A stretch of DNA of 64,000 nucleotides from Paragonimus westermani (lineage: Eukaryota > Platyhelminthes > Trematoda > Plagiorchiida > Troglotrematidae): assembly GCA_008508345.1 (NCBI GenBank), contig QNGE01000876.1:25210-89209 (forward strand), written 5' to 3'. The notes under the pieces were generated by a model. The model was not told the origin of the DNA. It made no database searches and saw only the letters and a list, made by a program, of their open reading frames with translations. This document shows, in pieces, positions 24,301 through 39,300 of the stretch; position 1 is the first letter of the stretch; the number at the start of each line of letters is the position of its first letter. The position numbers and the translations under genes were made by a program.

Positions 24301-27300
24301 TAATCTCTGTGTTAACAAAACGACTCCAGTACATGTGGAAGACGATGTCGTTTCAAGTACAACTCACCACCAATATGAGCTGTAAACGGAGAACCGGGGA
24401 TGTGACGTTCCATGAATTTGATAGAGATTGTATAATCACCAGGAGCCAGCGGAAGATAGCTGACACTACACGTACCATTCTTATTATCGTTGCATTGTAT
24501 TTCGGCCTTGGATGGTCCTTCAACTGATAACGACAGACCACCTGGGAAGAGCGAGAACAGAAATGTCATGCAACACTATGTCTAGAGGTGGCACTTGTCC
24601 ACAACCAAGAAGTGCTTGAACAAAAACTGACACCAACACACTTATTAACACACAAAAACCAACTGTCTTCAAAATCCGTAATGTTGATAGGCACGTTTTG
24701 AACAAGGGGTTCGGGTAAGTGTATATCCAACTGGAATTCTGCTACGTAGAGGAATCCGTTCCCACCTGCGATTTAATGAACAAATGAATGTAAAATTGGT
24801 CGTGCATCACAATGAACGATGAAGTTTTACATGACCACTTGAACCTATCTAATGAATTACCTGCACCAGCCTCTTTGGTCACCAGAGTGAAGTCGGCCAG
24901 TTCACCAGCTCGACCATAGGATAGCCCAGGCCCGTAAGCTGTCACAACACCTGAACCGACAGCTTCCACATAGAACCGAAACGGGCTGCCGGGGATCGGT
25001 TGGCCATTGTAGGTGATTTCTAGTTCATGCAGTCCAGGTTCGTTTGGCTGGAATTGAGCAGTTACCGTTCCGTCACCGTTATCGATCAATGTAGGTTGCA
25101 TCGTACGTCCCGACGGTGTGCGAACCAGTCCTGCACAATGATGAGAGAGACATGGCTTTAACCAGAGTTTAAAGTCATTCGTGTAAAAGCGAACGTTAAG
25201 TCTGATTGTTCCGCTTAGACGTCACTCTATTTCCAATGACTCTGAATGAAAATTTTGGATTTAATATCCTACGGTATGCCGTTATGATGCGTAGCTTTCT
25301 CCAAATGCTCTGGATGACATCGAATACAACTCATTGTGGTCAATGGAGATGAGAGGTAACTCACACTCTCCGAATAAATTCATGGTAGACACATCTGTTA
25401 AACTAGACCGTAATCCCCACAACAGCTAAGGCAAAATTTTATACTTGCATGAAACGAACCGCGTATAAACTGTACATAAACTGCGTTACTGGCCAATTAT
25501 GTCTGATTTACCGTGTTTCTGTTGCCGTAAAATGCACTGATACAAATCCCGTGTAAAGCAAACACTGTACAAACGTTGTGTAATCCACGGACTCATCGGC
25601 CAACCATCTGTTGGTGCACGTTTACCGAGCACGATTGTACAATGAAACTGGATGCCACCCTTCGTAGGCAAATCCACAGTGATTTCTAGCCACGTATAAC
25701 AAGGAAGTGTAAGAGACTTCTACGTACTGAGAAGCGACTGCTATGAACGTCTGTTGTGGAGGTCAGCTTATGTTGATCACGTACCAAGAGAGTTCCACCT
25801 GTATACAGCTATTCTAATAATTTTTCATCAGTAATTAAGCCCTTTTAGAAAGAGCTGTATAATGTTGTGGAGAAACAGAGTGATCTGCGGCAGAATGTCC
25901 CTGCAAAATTTCAGTCCTTGTCTTATTGATTTATATATGTGGAGCGTAGGCATCAGTTCAAAAGGCTGCATATATCAGGGGTTAGTTTATTGTTGAGGGG
26001 ATCACCTACTGTGCACGAACGATTGATGGCATCCGTGTCCAGACTAACTTGTCACAATGACCGAAAACACTTGGGTTTTGAGGCAACACTTGAGGTTCCA
26101 CTTATACACGTACTGTCTGCATTAATCTGGAACCAATGTGCACAAGCAACAAGTTAATACTGTGTGGGATTCGACACAACCTCATACAATTGTGAACAGA
26201 CTACAAACGTATGTGATCACAAGCGGTCTGACTCTCCCATGAAAATGAACTTTTTATGCGCCATTGTCGTCTTGATGAACATGTAGTAGAACGACAGGTG
26301 GACGGGCGGTTAGTTCGCCCATGTGTGACGGCTCGTTCTCTATTGTAAGGTTACCTTACAATAAACGGCTCATTACGTGTGTGAATGAGACACCTTGTAT
26401 TGTTTAAGAGCACGCTGGACCAGTTGTGAAGATGATCACAAGAACAAGCTAATCAGCATCCTAGCACCACTCGATGTAGCCACCAGAGCTTTCGGAAACA
26501 GCTGTTTGGCCAACAATTCTTCAATGGCTCGTATACATTCCTAATGGTTTGTATCTTTGGTCTTTCCACCTTGAATGTCTACGTACAGTGTTCTTGTGCG
26601 GTAAGGTCTTCCTGAGCCCCTGACTTTAACTAACAAGCTTTGGTTCTTCCAAGTGAACTCAGGTGACTCGAATGCGACTGATGTATTCTTTTCCCGTTAA
26701 GAATTTGAAGGTAGAAGAAATTGAGCTGGTATTGCACGATATTTTTCCGTTGGATTTTTACAAGTACATACAACAGACAATTTATCCATCAGTATGATAA
26801 ATTAAATACGGCAGAGAAGCCAAGTGTCAGAGTTCACAATTATAGTCAATATCGCGGTAACGACAACCGTGCATGCGGTTGTCCCTGAACGTACAACATA
26901 AGTTTGAAAATCCGAATAGTAACAGCTTCAGCATAATGCACTGTTCGCCTGACTTTGAGTAGATAATGCAAAATGCCATAGCAGGATTGCACTGGTGTTG
27001 CATCATTAGGATGTGATGTGCGATGGATGATGCAGGCTCTTTGTTTCTATGCTTGTCTATGACGTCATGGGTGTTTGTGTGCTCTGTTTATGAGCCCACT
27101 TCGGACAACGCTCCATGACCAGGGGTCTTAACAACCACGCAGTTCTTTTTAGCAAGGTGGTCCACATCTACGTGCATATTCGTAGATAACATTAGGGTTA
27201 GCTGACTCGGATACCGGTTGTTTCATAGAGGACGTTGGAATGGGGAGAATTTTGAACACAATCACTGGGACGAACACACATATGTTTTCGCGACAGAACT

Positions 27301-30300
27301 AACCAGAGGACGGTGAATTAGTTGGCAAACACAACCCACATAAAGGAAAAGTGGGGAACCGCAGGCTTTTTTCTCTTTTTTTTCTAACGACAAGTGGCTG
27401 TATGGATTTTTTTGAGGTAAATGTTTGATTGCAGGGTGGTTTCCAGCAACACAATTGTTGTATCTACATTCGAGCCCCATCCACTACATGCCTTACGGAC
27501 AATAACAACGGCAGTGAGAACACGTGTCTCAGTAAAAGCGCACAGTATATTGTCGCATTTACAAGCATTCGGGTCATTTTAAAGTGCATGGTCGAGTGAG
27601 CCGTTGGTCGTTAAGGCCGCGACCAATCAGAATACTCTTGGAGCCTTGGCACGAATGTGGGGCACACGGGCGGCCTTGAAGCGGACACAACAACCGTCTC
27701 TTCTTGAATTGTAGGTTGAGCGAAACACAAGTGGATCGGTATTCCGCATTATATACTGTGCTTTGCTGTAACCTCCACTATTTGAAAGTTCAAGGCTGTG
27801 TGGTGTGTCCAGAAACAACTGTTTTGGGGTTGTCGCTACCATGCTAGTGACACTAATTGTGAACTCTGGCAGTTGGCTTACTCTGGTACCTCATTTAACC
27901 ACTCATATGGATAGTTAAATGGTCTGTTTTAATTACTCGCAAAGATGCAGCGAAATCCGTCCGAGCATAAATGTTAAACTACCAGTCAATTGCCTTCCTC
28001 ATTTGAATGCAGTTGTTCTGGTTCAAGTAATCTAATAACGTGGCTCAATCCCTTCTATCATTCGCTATCATATGATACCAAACCGCTGATCAGATGGAAC
28101 CTACTGGTTATATTAAGCCGTAACATTTACAAACGGTAGTGGCTGTGACGCAATAACCAGTTTATGAATGTGGTACACTCACCCTCTACCTGGCTGAAAG
28201 TGGGGCCAACAGGTAACTTGAAATCAACCGGATGATACCCTGTAACCATAGTTGAGGAGTGCAGTGACTGAGTGGTCATATGTTGTACACGTTCCTCCTG
28301 AATATATGTCGGTGGTTGCTTGATGTTTGTAGGGAAAGTGGGAGTAAAAATGAGATTAACAGATTCCACACCTGTGCATTATTTCAATCAGGCGACAGAA
28401 TTAGATAAAATGAATGAGGCACTTAGTCACTTAAGGTGAATTACGGTGGACAGCTGTCCTATTCAAACTAAAGCGAACCCCTCACTTACGCATTAACAGT
28501 GATTTGAAGCAAACCCAATCACATCATTAACTGTTACAGAAGGAAATCGAAATCAGCACGATGTATGCCATTTCGTCTCAGTTATCTCGTTGGCTGTTTT
28601 CTTACTTCTTAAAGAACAACGTCAATGTTATGTCAGTTGATCAAACACTAGAAGACTCCCTTGAAAGAGACTGATCAGTATGTACACTTTCATTCGTTAA
28701 TCCGTATGTTAGGTGTCACGTGTTACATAGACATTTCTACCCGAACTCTGTTTTCCGTCCTCCCACTGGCCTGCTGCATTTTGCCCACCACGTCAACCTC
28801 TATCGACGCGATCAGCTGATGCGTAAACCATTACGAACGCTTAGTTAATACGGTTTGTTTTGATCGGGCATTCCTGGGTCCGCACGTTGCAGTCATACAC
28901 GCGGGCTGTTAGTACTCGCACACACAAAGCTACCTTTGCGTCAGCACCCAATGTTCTGTAAAACCACTAGCAGTGGCCGGTTCACGTAGGCCTTGACACA
29001 CTGGGGACGGCGTTCGTTTGAAGGGGACGTAGTGTAACGCAAAGTGCTGCCGTGTTATTGATGCCACTTTGGCTTTCAATTGTGCAAGTCATGTGCATGT
29101 CTTAGTGAGTCTTTGGTCCATGTGTGTTTCCGTTGTCTCCTTCTACAGGACTATCGTTGGAACTTCTGTTTCGGAAGAATATTGTCCACGGTGTCTCTAC
29201 ATTGCACAAAGTTGATTTACGAGTATGACAGATGCTGGAAGTTAGAACTTCCGACTTATCTGTTGCACTGTGCAAGCCAGGAAGCGGCGAACATTCAAAC
29301 AACTGACTAACAACTATCCAGCGTCGAAGTGCAGCACACGGGTTGGGAGATCAGATACCGGATGGAGTCTCCCTCTCCCTGTTAGTAGGGTCCAATGTTT
29401 GCAATTCGACCAGTCAGCTTATTTCAGATTACTGCCAACAAAAACGACTGCATTCCTTTAGTTCGAACACGATCTTCTCCTTACTACACATGGCGGATAT
29501 TGAAGTTCAAGTGATGATTCGGAACCCTCCGAATTACGATTATTACACGTAGCTTTTTTTGTAAATGAAGGCATATCGATTTACCTCGTACTGTGAATGT
29601 AGAAATAGCGTCATGTTTGAAAATCAGCATTGGGAATATACAAAACAGCTAACTAACTTACCGTATCCGCCATCAGTTCGTCAGCCGTAACAGCCTGAAA
29701 AAAAATTATATCGGACTCGATGTTAGGACATTTATTCAATAGAGAGCATACCAAGTGATTAAATTTAGAGAACCGTCTTGGACAAACATATTCTTTCTAA
29801 TGGCTACCAACCTTTCTTAGAGGTTTATTTGTTCAGCCTAGCAGTGTCAGTTTAACAGCCTTCATTGAAAGGTAAACCTACAATCCGCACACATCAAAAA
29901 TGCCGATAAAATGTCGTTTGGACTGTTTGTATACTACATCTCACTCGTTGAACACTATGTGATTAATGCCACATCGTGTAATGGATTTCTAAAAACCGCG
30001 CGCTTTTGATGATGGCAAAGCAACAGCCCCTACGTAATAAAGTGCTTTCGATTAAATGAAAAGTTGGTGCCCACGTCAGTGTTACCAAATTTCTCACATA
30101 TACCTCTAGAAACCATTCGTGCAACTTCGGATTGATACATTTTATTTCACTCGCGTCATTCTTCTCCCGGAGCTTGCGAACGAAATGTAGACATCTTAGC
30201 AGAGCTGCTGCATTTCTTCCGAAGGGGATAATATGGGCATATTGTTTTACGACCTCGGGCTCTGAGGTTGGTCAAACAAGTGATCGTACAAACGTGGAAA

Positions 30301-33300
30301 ACCAAGGGGCACGCATCGTCCATTGCACATCACACTCTACCGGTGGATCTGCAGTATGCGCCAGCGACCGTGTTGAGTATTCTGCATACAGTGCTATGCA
30401 ACTTACCACTGAGCTATACGAGACACGTGCCATGTTGCGTTGTCAAAACCACTTTTTTACGGAGTTGTCATTATCATGCCAATGAGTGTGACTATGGATA
30501 CTGACGCTGTAGTTTTCATGGTTTTCCACTTCGCTTGTCCGTAGATGACTGTAAACTGTCTGCTGTTTGCATCCGTAATGGTGCCGCCAAACTTGTCCGG
30601 GTAGAAATCTTAAGATTAGCATTCTGCCCCCATTATGCAAAAACTGTCACGACTGATCCAACCTCAGTTGAACACATTGAAATTCATAGGTTTCCGTATT
30701 CAGAGAAACCACCCGCTGGCGAGTGACTAAGACTGATGAATGGTGAATGATAAGTTCGTGGTCAGGCATGTTGAGAGTAACCTACCTTGAATGAAGTTTG
30801 CCTAGAACAGCAGAGTATTCACCACTTGACATTGACCAGTGAATGAAATTCTGAATATTTGAATTGCAGAGTAAGTAACGGCATGATTTATACTATGTCA
30901 CCCTGATGACGGTGATCTGCATTTGTACGTCAAAATGCGAAGTTTTTTTATCACTTTTCTACTCACTACACACACGAAGTATATTTCGCTACTGTAACTA
31001 CCATGGTAGCGATCAGCTGAGGACTTGTTCATGCGTTTTGTCCACAGACGGACGTGTGTTCTAAACCGATATGATCTCAATGATTTGGGAACTTTTTGCA
31101 TGCCAGTTGCGTCTCAAGACGGGTTACTCAATTGGGAACGCTGCAAAATTACAGAAACTGATGGCTATAAACGTCATCTGACTCGGACTCCATAGATTAT
31201 CGGTTACCTGACTACCAAGCCGTTCTGTCACCTATGTACAATCAGATTTCGTGGGTGGTGACATGAGAACTACAGGTGTTACGGTCTTATTGGCTGAGGT
31301 GTGCTGTGCACACGAGTGAAGTCGGGCAGCAGAAGATATTCACCGCTAGGCGTTCTGATTAAATCTTGCAGATGAAACTGAGACGGAACGATCGGGATGA
31401 TCCAGCTATGATACCACTTGCCTAATTCCTGTTAGTACGGAAGGCAATATCACGCGTCAACAGAAAACTATTTTACTCCCTGACCTGTGACGTGTGGTTG
31501 TTCGTCCACATGGCTTGATTGCAAGCAGCGAGAGGAAGGTTTGACGGCTAATGATGCTTGATGGAAAATGATACAGACGCTCTGTTGCCTAGATAGTATT
31601 TGAAAAATGAAGTCAGAAACGCTATGTACCATGACACGTTTCGCTGCATGTTTACGAGTGTTTACTACAGACTGTTAAATTTTAGTAAATCATAACCAAA
31701 GAACTCTCGGTCGTCTATTGGTCCACAGACCCTGCCATTGCAAGGGCATTGAAGGGGTGACGAACAGTTCATTATGAATGCACAGAAGACGAGCCTGTTC
31801 CTCCTGATATTATATCGAAGACGTGGGTTGGCGGTCGTGTAGATGATATTGAACGTGCACAGATCATGCAACTTAGCATTTCTGACTTTACTTTTCAAAT
31901 TTATCATCGAAAAAGACTGCTTGAGCTAGCATTCTCAGGATGGTGCCTTAGTGAATATAAAACAGCAATCATAGTGCCATTGCACAGGCGACTGCGCACA
32001 AAGCAGTAGGTGAACATACATATATCTACACCAACAATCGAAAAATAATTGTTTGACGAAATCAGCTCGCTTAGCTGTGAATACATCTTATGTGGCCTGT
32101 GTTCTGTATTCAAAGTAGTCCGTCTATGATGTCTTGTAACCACTGGAATTCTTGAAGAATTTACTCCTAAATGGAACTGAACAGTACAGCCTGTTTTTAA
32201 GATATGGGTTAAGTGAGTGTTGTTGAACTTGTAAGAACTCTGTGCAGCTTAACTATTTTTCACGAGTAGAACAGTTCCTGTGAACTTTTTCTTTGTAAAC
32301 TACGGTGTAAAACCCCGGGGGAAATATAGGAAACAAGAATCTTTGTCAGTCAGACTGAACTGATCTTAAACACTACTCTCATGAATGAAGGTCAGAGTGG
32401 CAACTCTGGAAGTGTCTGGATCAATTCAACTGCTGCCTAATAGTTTCGGTTGCAGAGAAGAAAATGAGATACATCAAGCTTGGGAATAAGCATGAAGTGA
32501 CAGTTATCTTACATAAATTCTTATATATTCATCCCCATCATTTCCAGGGTGCATTGCTTTCACCACTCACACTTGTCTTTTTGAAACCGACGGTGGTCCG
32601 TTTTCTACGGAACGATAATCATTCCTAGGTCACTTGGAATGGACTACTCATACTATCAGTGTTTAGTAATCACATCAGCACAACAAAAAGAAACAAACGA
32701 TCATCGGCCGTTTACGGGTACGAATAGGACGGCGGATAGCAGAACGCATCGTTTAGTAGATGTGGGACAGGATGCGCAATGCACACTAGCGACACAGTGG
32801 CTAACGAGGAACCTGGAAGCGTAGTTTGCTAATCACGTCTTGCACGCAGGCCACATGGCTGACTCAGCAACCTGCACTGCAATGTCATCTGAAACTGTTG
32901 ACGTACATAAAGCATAGGCTGACTGCTGATTGTTTTTAATTCCAAAAGTACTCCTCAGGCAGTGGTTACGTCCGTGCTGCGATCACTCAAGACACACCAG
33001 TACATCAGTGCACCAAGGGGCTGGAAGGTCAGATGACAGTTGATAAGGCAATGAACACATGCACAAGACCAGTCAACCAACGAACACGCGTACGCAGCCA
33101 AAATGACACAAGACTGACCAGGCTATGTTACTCACTTTTCTGCAAACGAAAGATGCTGAAACGGTCAGTTGTGTTGACCGTTAGGTTGGTACCGTTAATA
33201 CGGCTACTGTCCTTGTTGTGTGAACTCGCCATGTACACGGGCAATGGTTACCTGTGTACGAACCACTATAACACTCGGGATGTTATCACCTACCAACATA

Positions 33301-36300
33301 AGTCTTTTTACCGCGTTTCTAAGTGATTAGATGCTTGAAGATGGACACCGAAAAATATTGTTCTAACTCCCACTAGATAGGGATGATATAATTGTCAGTC
33401 TGGCAGATGGAAAGCCACGGACAGATGGACTGTAGTGGATACCAACCAAGACTGATAGTGAATACGGGTGTTTTGTTCATAACTGTAATGAACTTGTGTA
33501 CAGTATGCACCGGCTTCTGCAACGAACTAATTATTGAAAGTAGCAGCCGTCCGATCACAATATTCATTCGGACGACTACTCTGATTGTGTCTTAATTCAG
33601 GAGATATTTCCATGATTGCTCTCAAAACTGTGTCAACAGCTGCAGTGCTCACAGTTAACTGTTTTCTTTCATAGGTTACTATTGTACCTATCTGTATACA
33701 CCCTTTTATTGAGGTCATTTGTACATTTGTTTGAATGCATACCCAATTTTGCACTTCACTGGTTACCTTGATAACAAATTGGAGTTTCTGCACACCGCCT
33801 TTCTCTCTCCCCACCCATTTTGGATCAGATTTTCGGTCGATAAACTAAGTCAACAATAAAATACCTTAGCCCCGAGTTCCTACTGTCATTTCAACACCCA
33901 ACGTTCTGCTTCTTACTTAGCGTAGGTGATGTTATTTATCCAACACCATCATTTTGTTTCAACCGTACACATACTTCTACGTCTACTTGTTGTCGTTAAA
34001 ATTTTGATTTAATTCTATCACACTGTTGATCGTATGTCATTTCGTTAATTAGACCACTACGTATCCTCTCTTCCTAATAGCGTCTTTTTATCGCTTACAT
34101 TAGTCTGTATTAACAATACTGCTCTCCTATGAAGCTTTCAGCTGTTCTTCATAAAGATATCATACTCCTGGAAAAACACACAAACACATCCCGTATTTGT
34201 TCGGTTCGGACTTGAACACCAGGTCAGATTACGTAATCATGACCACTGTCTAAACAGTCATCAATACTTTGTACAATTGACCTGATCCTTCTGAAACTGA
34301 TAATGAACCGTTCAATCCCCTACTGTACCTGTTCTCACACATCCCGTGGTTGTTAACGCTTCTAATATACTTTCTATAATTGTGGTTATTCCTTAGCTTT
34401 TCTTCAGTTCTACACTATTTTTAAGGAACTAATCTCCTGATCCTATTATCCGCTCCATTTAGAGTGCTCAGTATGCTACCACTTTTTAAACTAATGCTAT
34501 AATGTAATGAGTCACTAGGCTAAACGCCAAGCCCACACACTGCTTTGGCTGATTCCCTCAGGTTCGAACAGTTCAACCGGTAATTTTCGTTCTATGTGAA
34601 GCGATTTTCCTCAATAGACCATCAGCTTTACAAGCTTGACTTGAGACTGAACAAACATGGCCGTTGGTATGCATTAAGTACTAGGTAAGATGGGAACTCA
34701 TATAAGTTTGTCAACCAGTTCGACTCCTCACATTAGAAATCCAAATAAGAATATATTCGATTGTGAATTACATTTGAGACGTTGACATAATTGCAATATC
34801 AAAGTACTATGACCATAGAACGCCTAATGCCTGACTTGAACCGCCTGCCCACTCAGAACAGTGGGGTACTAAAAAGTGTACATAATTCTCAACCATTGGA
34901 ACTACACAATGCTGTTTTCTGTAATTTGAATAGTCACTTATACAATGTTTGTTGTTTCAGTCTCCCATTGGGGTTAGACTGCCCTTCGTCAGATGAAATA
35001 CACCATCCAATTGAACATTTAACTTAGAAGAGGTCTATTTACGAACAATCCGGGCGTCGACCGGACTCGAACTAGCGATAGGAACAACATGCCTAAAAGC
35101 AGCAGACAATCTAAGAACGCAGTAGCTAGGTCACTGTTGCAAGTATACAGTGTCTTAGTCATGTGGTCTACTGTGAAGGAGATGGTTTCGTAGTGCTTAG
35201 AACTCTTCAATAATTTGAGCATATCCTCTTGTGACCACGCTGTCGGAGGTATGCCTGACTTACCCGCTGGTTAAATCGTCCATTAGGCACAAGCTCACCA
35301 CCAAATCTGACTTCGACCAGATAATCTCCCCGAATTGGAGGGGTGTAGTAAACGTGCACTCTGCCATTTGGCGCCTCCTGAATTTCCACGTCGGCTGTCG
35401 CCCCCGATGGGGTCACTATGCGGCAGGTCACCTGACCGATACCGGCCTGAGATGTATTTAGTGTGATCACGCATTCCTGTCCAACCGGAACGCGACTGTC
35501 ATTGCCACCTGAAATTTTTCAGGGATTGCAAAAGCTAATTATTAAATTGAAACCTGAAACATGGAAACATTTCGTTGCGATACACCAAACATGAAGTTTA
35601 TGAACCTTAAATATTGTACTGTATTCCAGAACATAAGCAAGCAGTTTACCTTTAATGCATACTGAATATGACGCGCAGCCCATGAATGTTCTGAATATCT
35701 ATGCTACTTTCTGGGTGTTACTAAGTGTGTCCCCATTAAGCGGCAGACCTGTCCTGCTGTTTAGTATTTGAATATGCGCGGGCTGATGAGTTGAAGTTTA
35801 ACTGTCTGCACAGGTGTCTCATGGTTAGGGCCGGCATCTGTACTGGTATCCCTACTATCCAATTGAGCAGTGGGCGATCGGACAGTTTTACCATGCATGT
35901 GAACTTACAATAGTTCGGTCATTCAAAATGTATTATACCAGTTCAAACATTCATCGCAGTATGGAGTAAACTCTGTTAAACCATCATTTCATTCATTCAC
36001 GTAACTTGGTAAAAATCGTCCGGAATTCCCTCCTAACGGCACATCCTCAAATCAAACTAGTTTGTTCACGGTCAATCCACTGACTCCCACAACTACTGCC
36101 ATTGGAATGGGCGACAAAGTAGTGGTCGTCTGTCACTGAATTCGTCTCCTTACAGCCAAAGATTTTCGTTTCTCCTAAAAGGGTTGTTGCAGGTGATTAT
36201 TTGGTTCTTGTGGTTGACAAGGCGCTGAATCGATTGCGTTTAGTTTGGCTTCGTTACATACACAGGAAACCAAAGTGTGATTTCGATGTACGCTGTTAAC

Positions 36301-39300
36301 CCTGTTCAAAGAGGAAGCAGCGCGTGAATCCAACTCAAGACAGGAGTCCAGTTAATTGATTCTGCTATACCATCTCGAAATTGTTGTGGAATACGATAAT
36401 GGAATACTCGTTACTTGAGGGTTTGATATTACGAGCTAAATGTATAATTTGGAAGCGGAATCCGGTATCCATTAGCCAACCCCTAAATCAATGCTATCAG
36501 TTATATCGGATCGATATGGATAGGGGGTCCTAACTGAGTCATCTGTTATATCAAATGTAATCAATCACTCAAAAACATTCCTGATGATTATTCGAACATT
36601 TCTAATCTCAGAAGCGAGGATAAATGTAGGTTTGTTAGGGAATAACAGTGTTACTTGAATGTGGTAGCAAATTCACAGCCAAGATCAACCGCCAAGACCC
36701 CGTGAACTTACTCTCGATGTGACATAAGTCCGCCCGACCAGATGGAGCAACCGGTACCAGAAACGGGCTTTCAGTGATCTCCTGACCGCCGAACTTCACG
36801 CGCACTGTGTGCCTGCCGACTACCATCGGACGATAATGACACGTGTATGTTCCGTCTCCGTGATCGACCACTTCGAGTTGCAATGGCTGTGCTTCTGGAT
36901 CCTGGATTTGATTAGATGTCAAACTTGTTTTATTTATAGGCAACCTAGTGCATACAAGAGCTCATAACAACGACTAACGCAACAACATGTGATAACCGTG
37001 CGTTGACAGGAAATGCGGTGGACCGACAAAACATCGATGTGTTTTACATGAACAAGTGCACGCAGCATGCGATTTACACAACTTTACAACTGGACGAAAA
37101 GAGGCATCAAATACCTCCACGTCCACAACAAGTGACGTTCCATTTTAGAATATGGCCACTGCATCCAATCACCTTTAAACCTCTAACATTATAGCGAGCA
37201 AGATTCGAACCAAATGTTTAGTTAACATTAAGCTAAACTGAACCTTGAAACACAAAACCAGACAGATACCCTTCGCTTTCCGATTCCGTTAAAAACAGTC
37301 ACAGAAGTAGTTGCTGAACTGATCTCACACACAGGCTCAACCGGGTTCGGTGAGGGCAGCAGGTGATATTGTGCATCCAGAAAGTGGGCTAGTTTGGATC
37401 TCGAACCGTCAATGTGGCCCGTGCGAAAACTCTGCAGATTTTCAGTGATATTTTTCACACCGCTCCTGTACATGCAGTCCACGGTTTTATAATGCGCGTT
37501 CGTTCACCAAACACTTCATGACGAATTCGAACAGGATGACATAAGGGGATACCATATCGCAGGAGCGTCTTTGGCATGAGAATGTGAAACAAGTTGTCCA
37601 CTTTGAAACTTCGCGACACGTGCAAGATACGAAGTCAATTTAACTTTGAGCCACTCTAACAGATGACAGTGTTGATTGCAGCTGCATCTACTTAAACACG
37701 AGAAGCAATTTATGTGGCAGAAATGGAACAGAGGGGATAAAAGGCTGAGTCACTGCCAAGCAGTCCAACATTGAACACCTCTAAATGTGGTATTCTCTGA
37801 TGGCCCAAACCACTGTTATATGTTCAGGGAGAGCTGGTTGTAGCGTTTGTAGCAATCACGGTGGCGGTGTTGATGATAAACCCTGAAAGGTAGGTCTTGT
37901 GTTTTAATAATCAGCGTTTGAATTTCAGTACCGCCCACAACGAACGGCCTACGGGAGGAAATCAAGTGGTATAAGCCTTTTCATGTAAAGATTTTGATAT
38001 CACACCACTGGTACCGTTCACATTCTCATCGCTGTCATACTTTGTCTGGGAGATAACGCAACTACCACAGCTTCAAGAAACAATCGGATACCTTTTAAAC
38101 ACCATAAATGGTAGAGCTCATCAAGTACGCTAGCGATTTCCACAGATCAATTCTAACTGAAACCACCGACCAGTGCTGTGAGATCACGGGGGTAGTCACA
38201 ACGAGCAATGGGCACGTAACACGTTGCTTCCATTTGAATCACATACCTGCATATTTTTTGTATGAACGTTGGTCATCAAACGAGCCTTTGCAGACGATAA
38301 GTATTAGCTGAGAGAGGATCTTACTAATACCTATCACTTCAGCAAACCGGAGGATACGTTTCCGGTTGCTCTGGAGAATCACAGTGAATGGATCATGAAC
38401 GTAGACTCTGCGTTCTGTATGATTCGTGTATTTTGATAATGAGTATGTAGAGTGCTCTCTGTCAACTTTTGTACAAGCGTCTGGAGTTTCCGGTTGCTTC
38501 CAGTCCATGGAAACATGTTCCTTAGTAGAAACAATTTGTCGTCGGAGTGTCCCCTCTATGTAGCTCACACTGCACCTATAAAAACTTCCGTATAATTATC
38601 GGACTTCTTCGTGGCTAACGTTGAAGCTGCACCTTGTGGAAGGTTATCAAAACCAGTGTTAAAAGGTGCTACATAAAGGATATCTCAGCCATTTTCAGGA
38701 CCTAATTGATCTGAATATGTTACTCATGAAGTTATACCAAGTTCTTCAAGCCTGAAGTTAATTGGAGGGGGAAATATCTTCCTTTCTTAGACATTCCCAT
38801 AATCAGAACATAGGAGGATCTACGAGAGGCCTACTTGGAAAGGATGGTGTATACGCTTCAAAGACCTTTATCAAGAGTAATGTGAGATAAGCCTGGTTAG
38901 AACGCTTTTCGTGGAACCCACAATCCATACACATAATAGAGTTCACCGCCAGAATTGGAAACATTAACAGATACTCAACAGAACAGTAGGAATCAACAGT
39001 CGAAGAGAACAGATAACAGTGGTACCAAAGAAGACAGTATACTCAGACTTCTCGTTCCTCGTTAGCGCCTGGCCAACATTGATATAAAGGGTTTATCGGT
39101 TAATTCACTCAAAACTCACAATCCTATAAAACTATGTACGGTACAGCTAACCAAAACCTAATACCCGTCGGCTGATAGTAATCCATGACTAGTTGCATTC
39201 ATACAGTCTAGATGGGTATACACAGTGTTTACCTTATTAAGACAACTTAAGATGAATCGAACATAAGAGGATAGAATCAATGTGACCTCTCTGATATGCG

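Larger units (their letters stand above)
18828..24367 (-). other. Filamin intron, 5.5 kb
   Basis: It carries the best hammerhead element copy at 23511-23928 and a short GT repeat at 23253-23269. The rest (18828-23250) is AT-rich with only short open frames, and nothing else was recognised. Confidence 0.85.

Noticed and set aside
28371..28373. Upstream acceptor as the normal start of the hinge exon
   Set aside because: Joined directly to the repeat-15 exon it gives the wrong phase and a stop codon; kept only as an alternative-splicing possibility.
35041..35120. tRNA-like 3' half on the minus strand (TAGTTCGAGTCCGG)
   Set aside because: A good B box but no matching 5' acceptor strand or A box at tRNA distance, so not a tRNA gene; perhaps a decayed SINE.
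37195..37225. B-box-like GGTTCGAATCT on the minus strand
   Set aside because: No A box upstream and no tRNA fold; likely chance.
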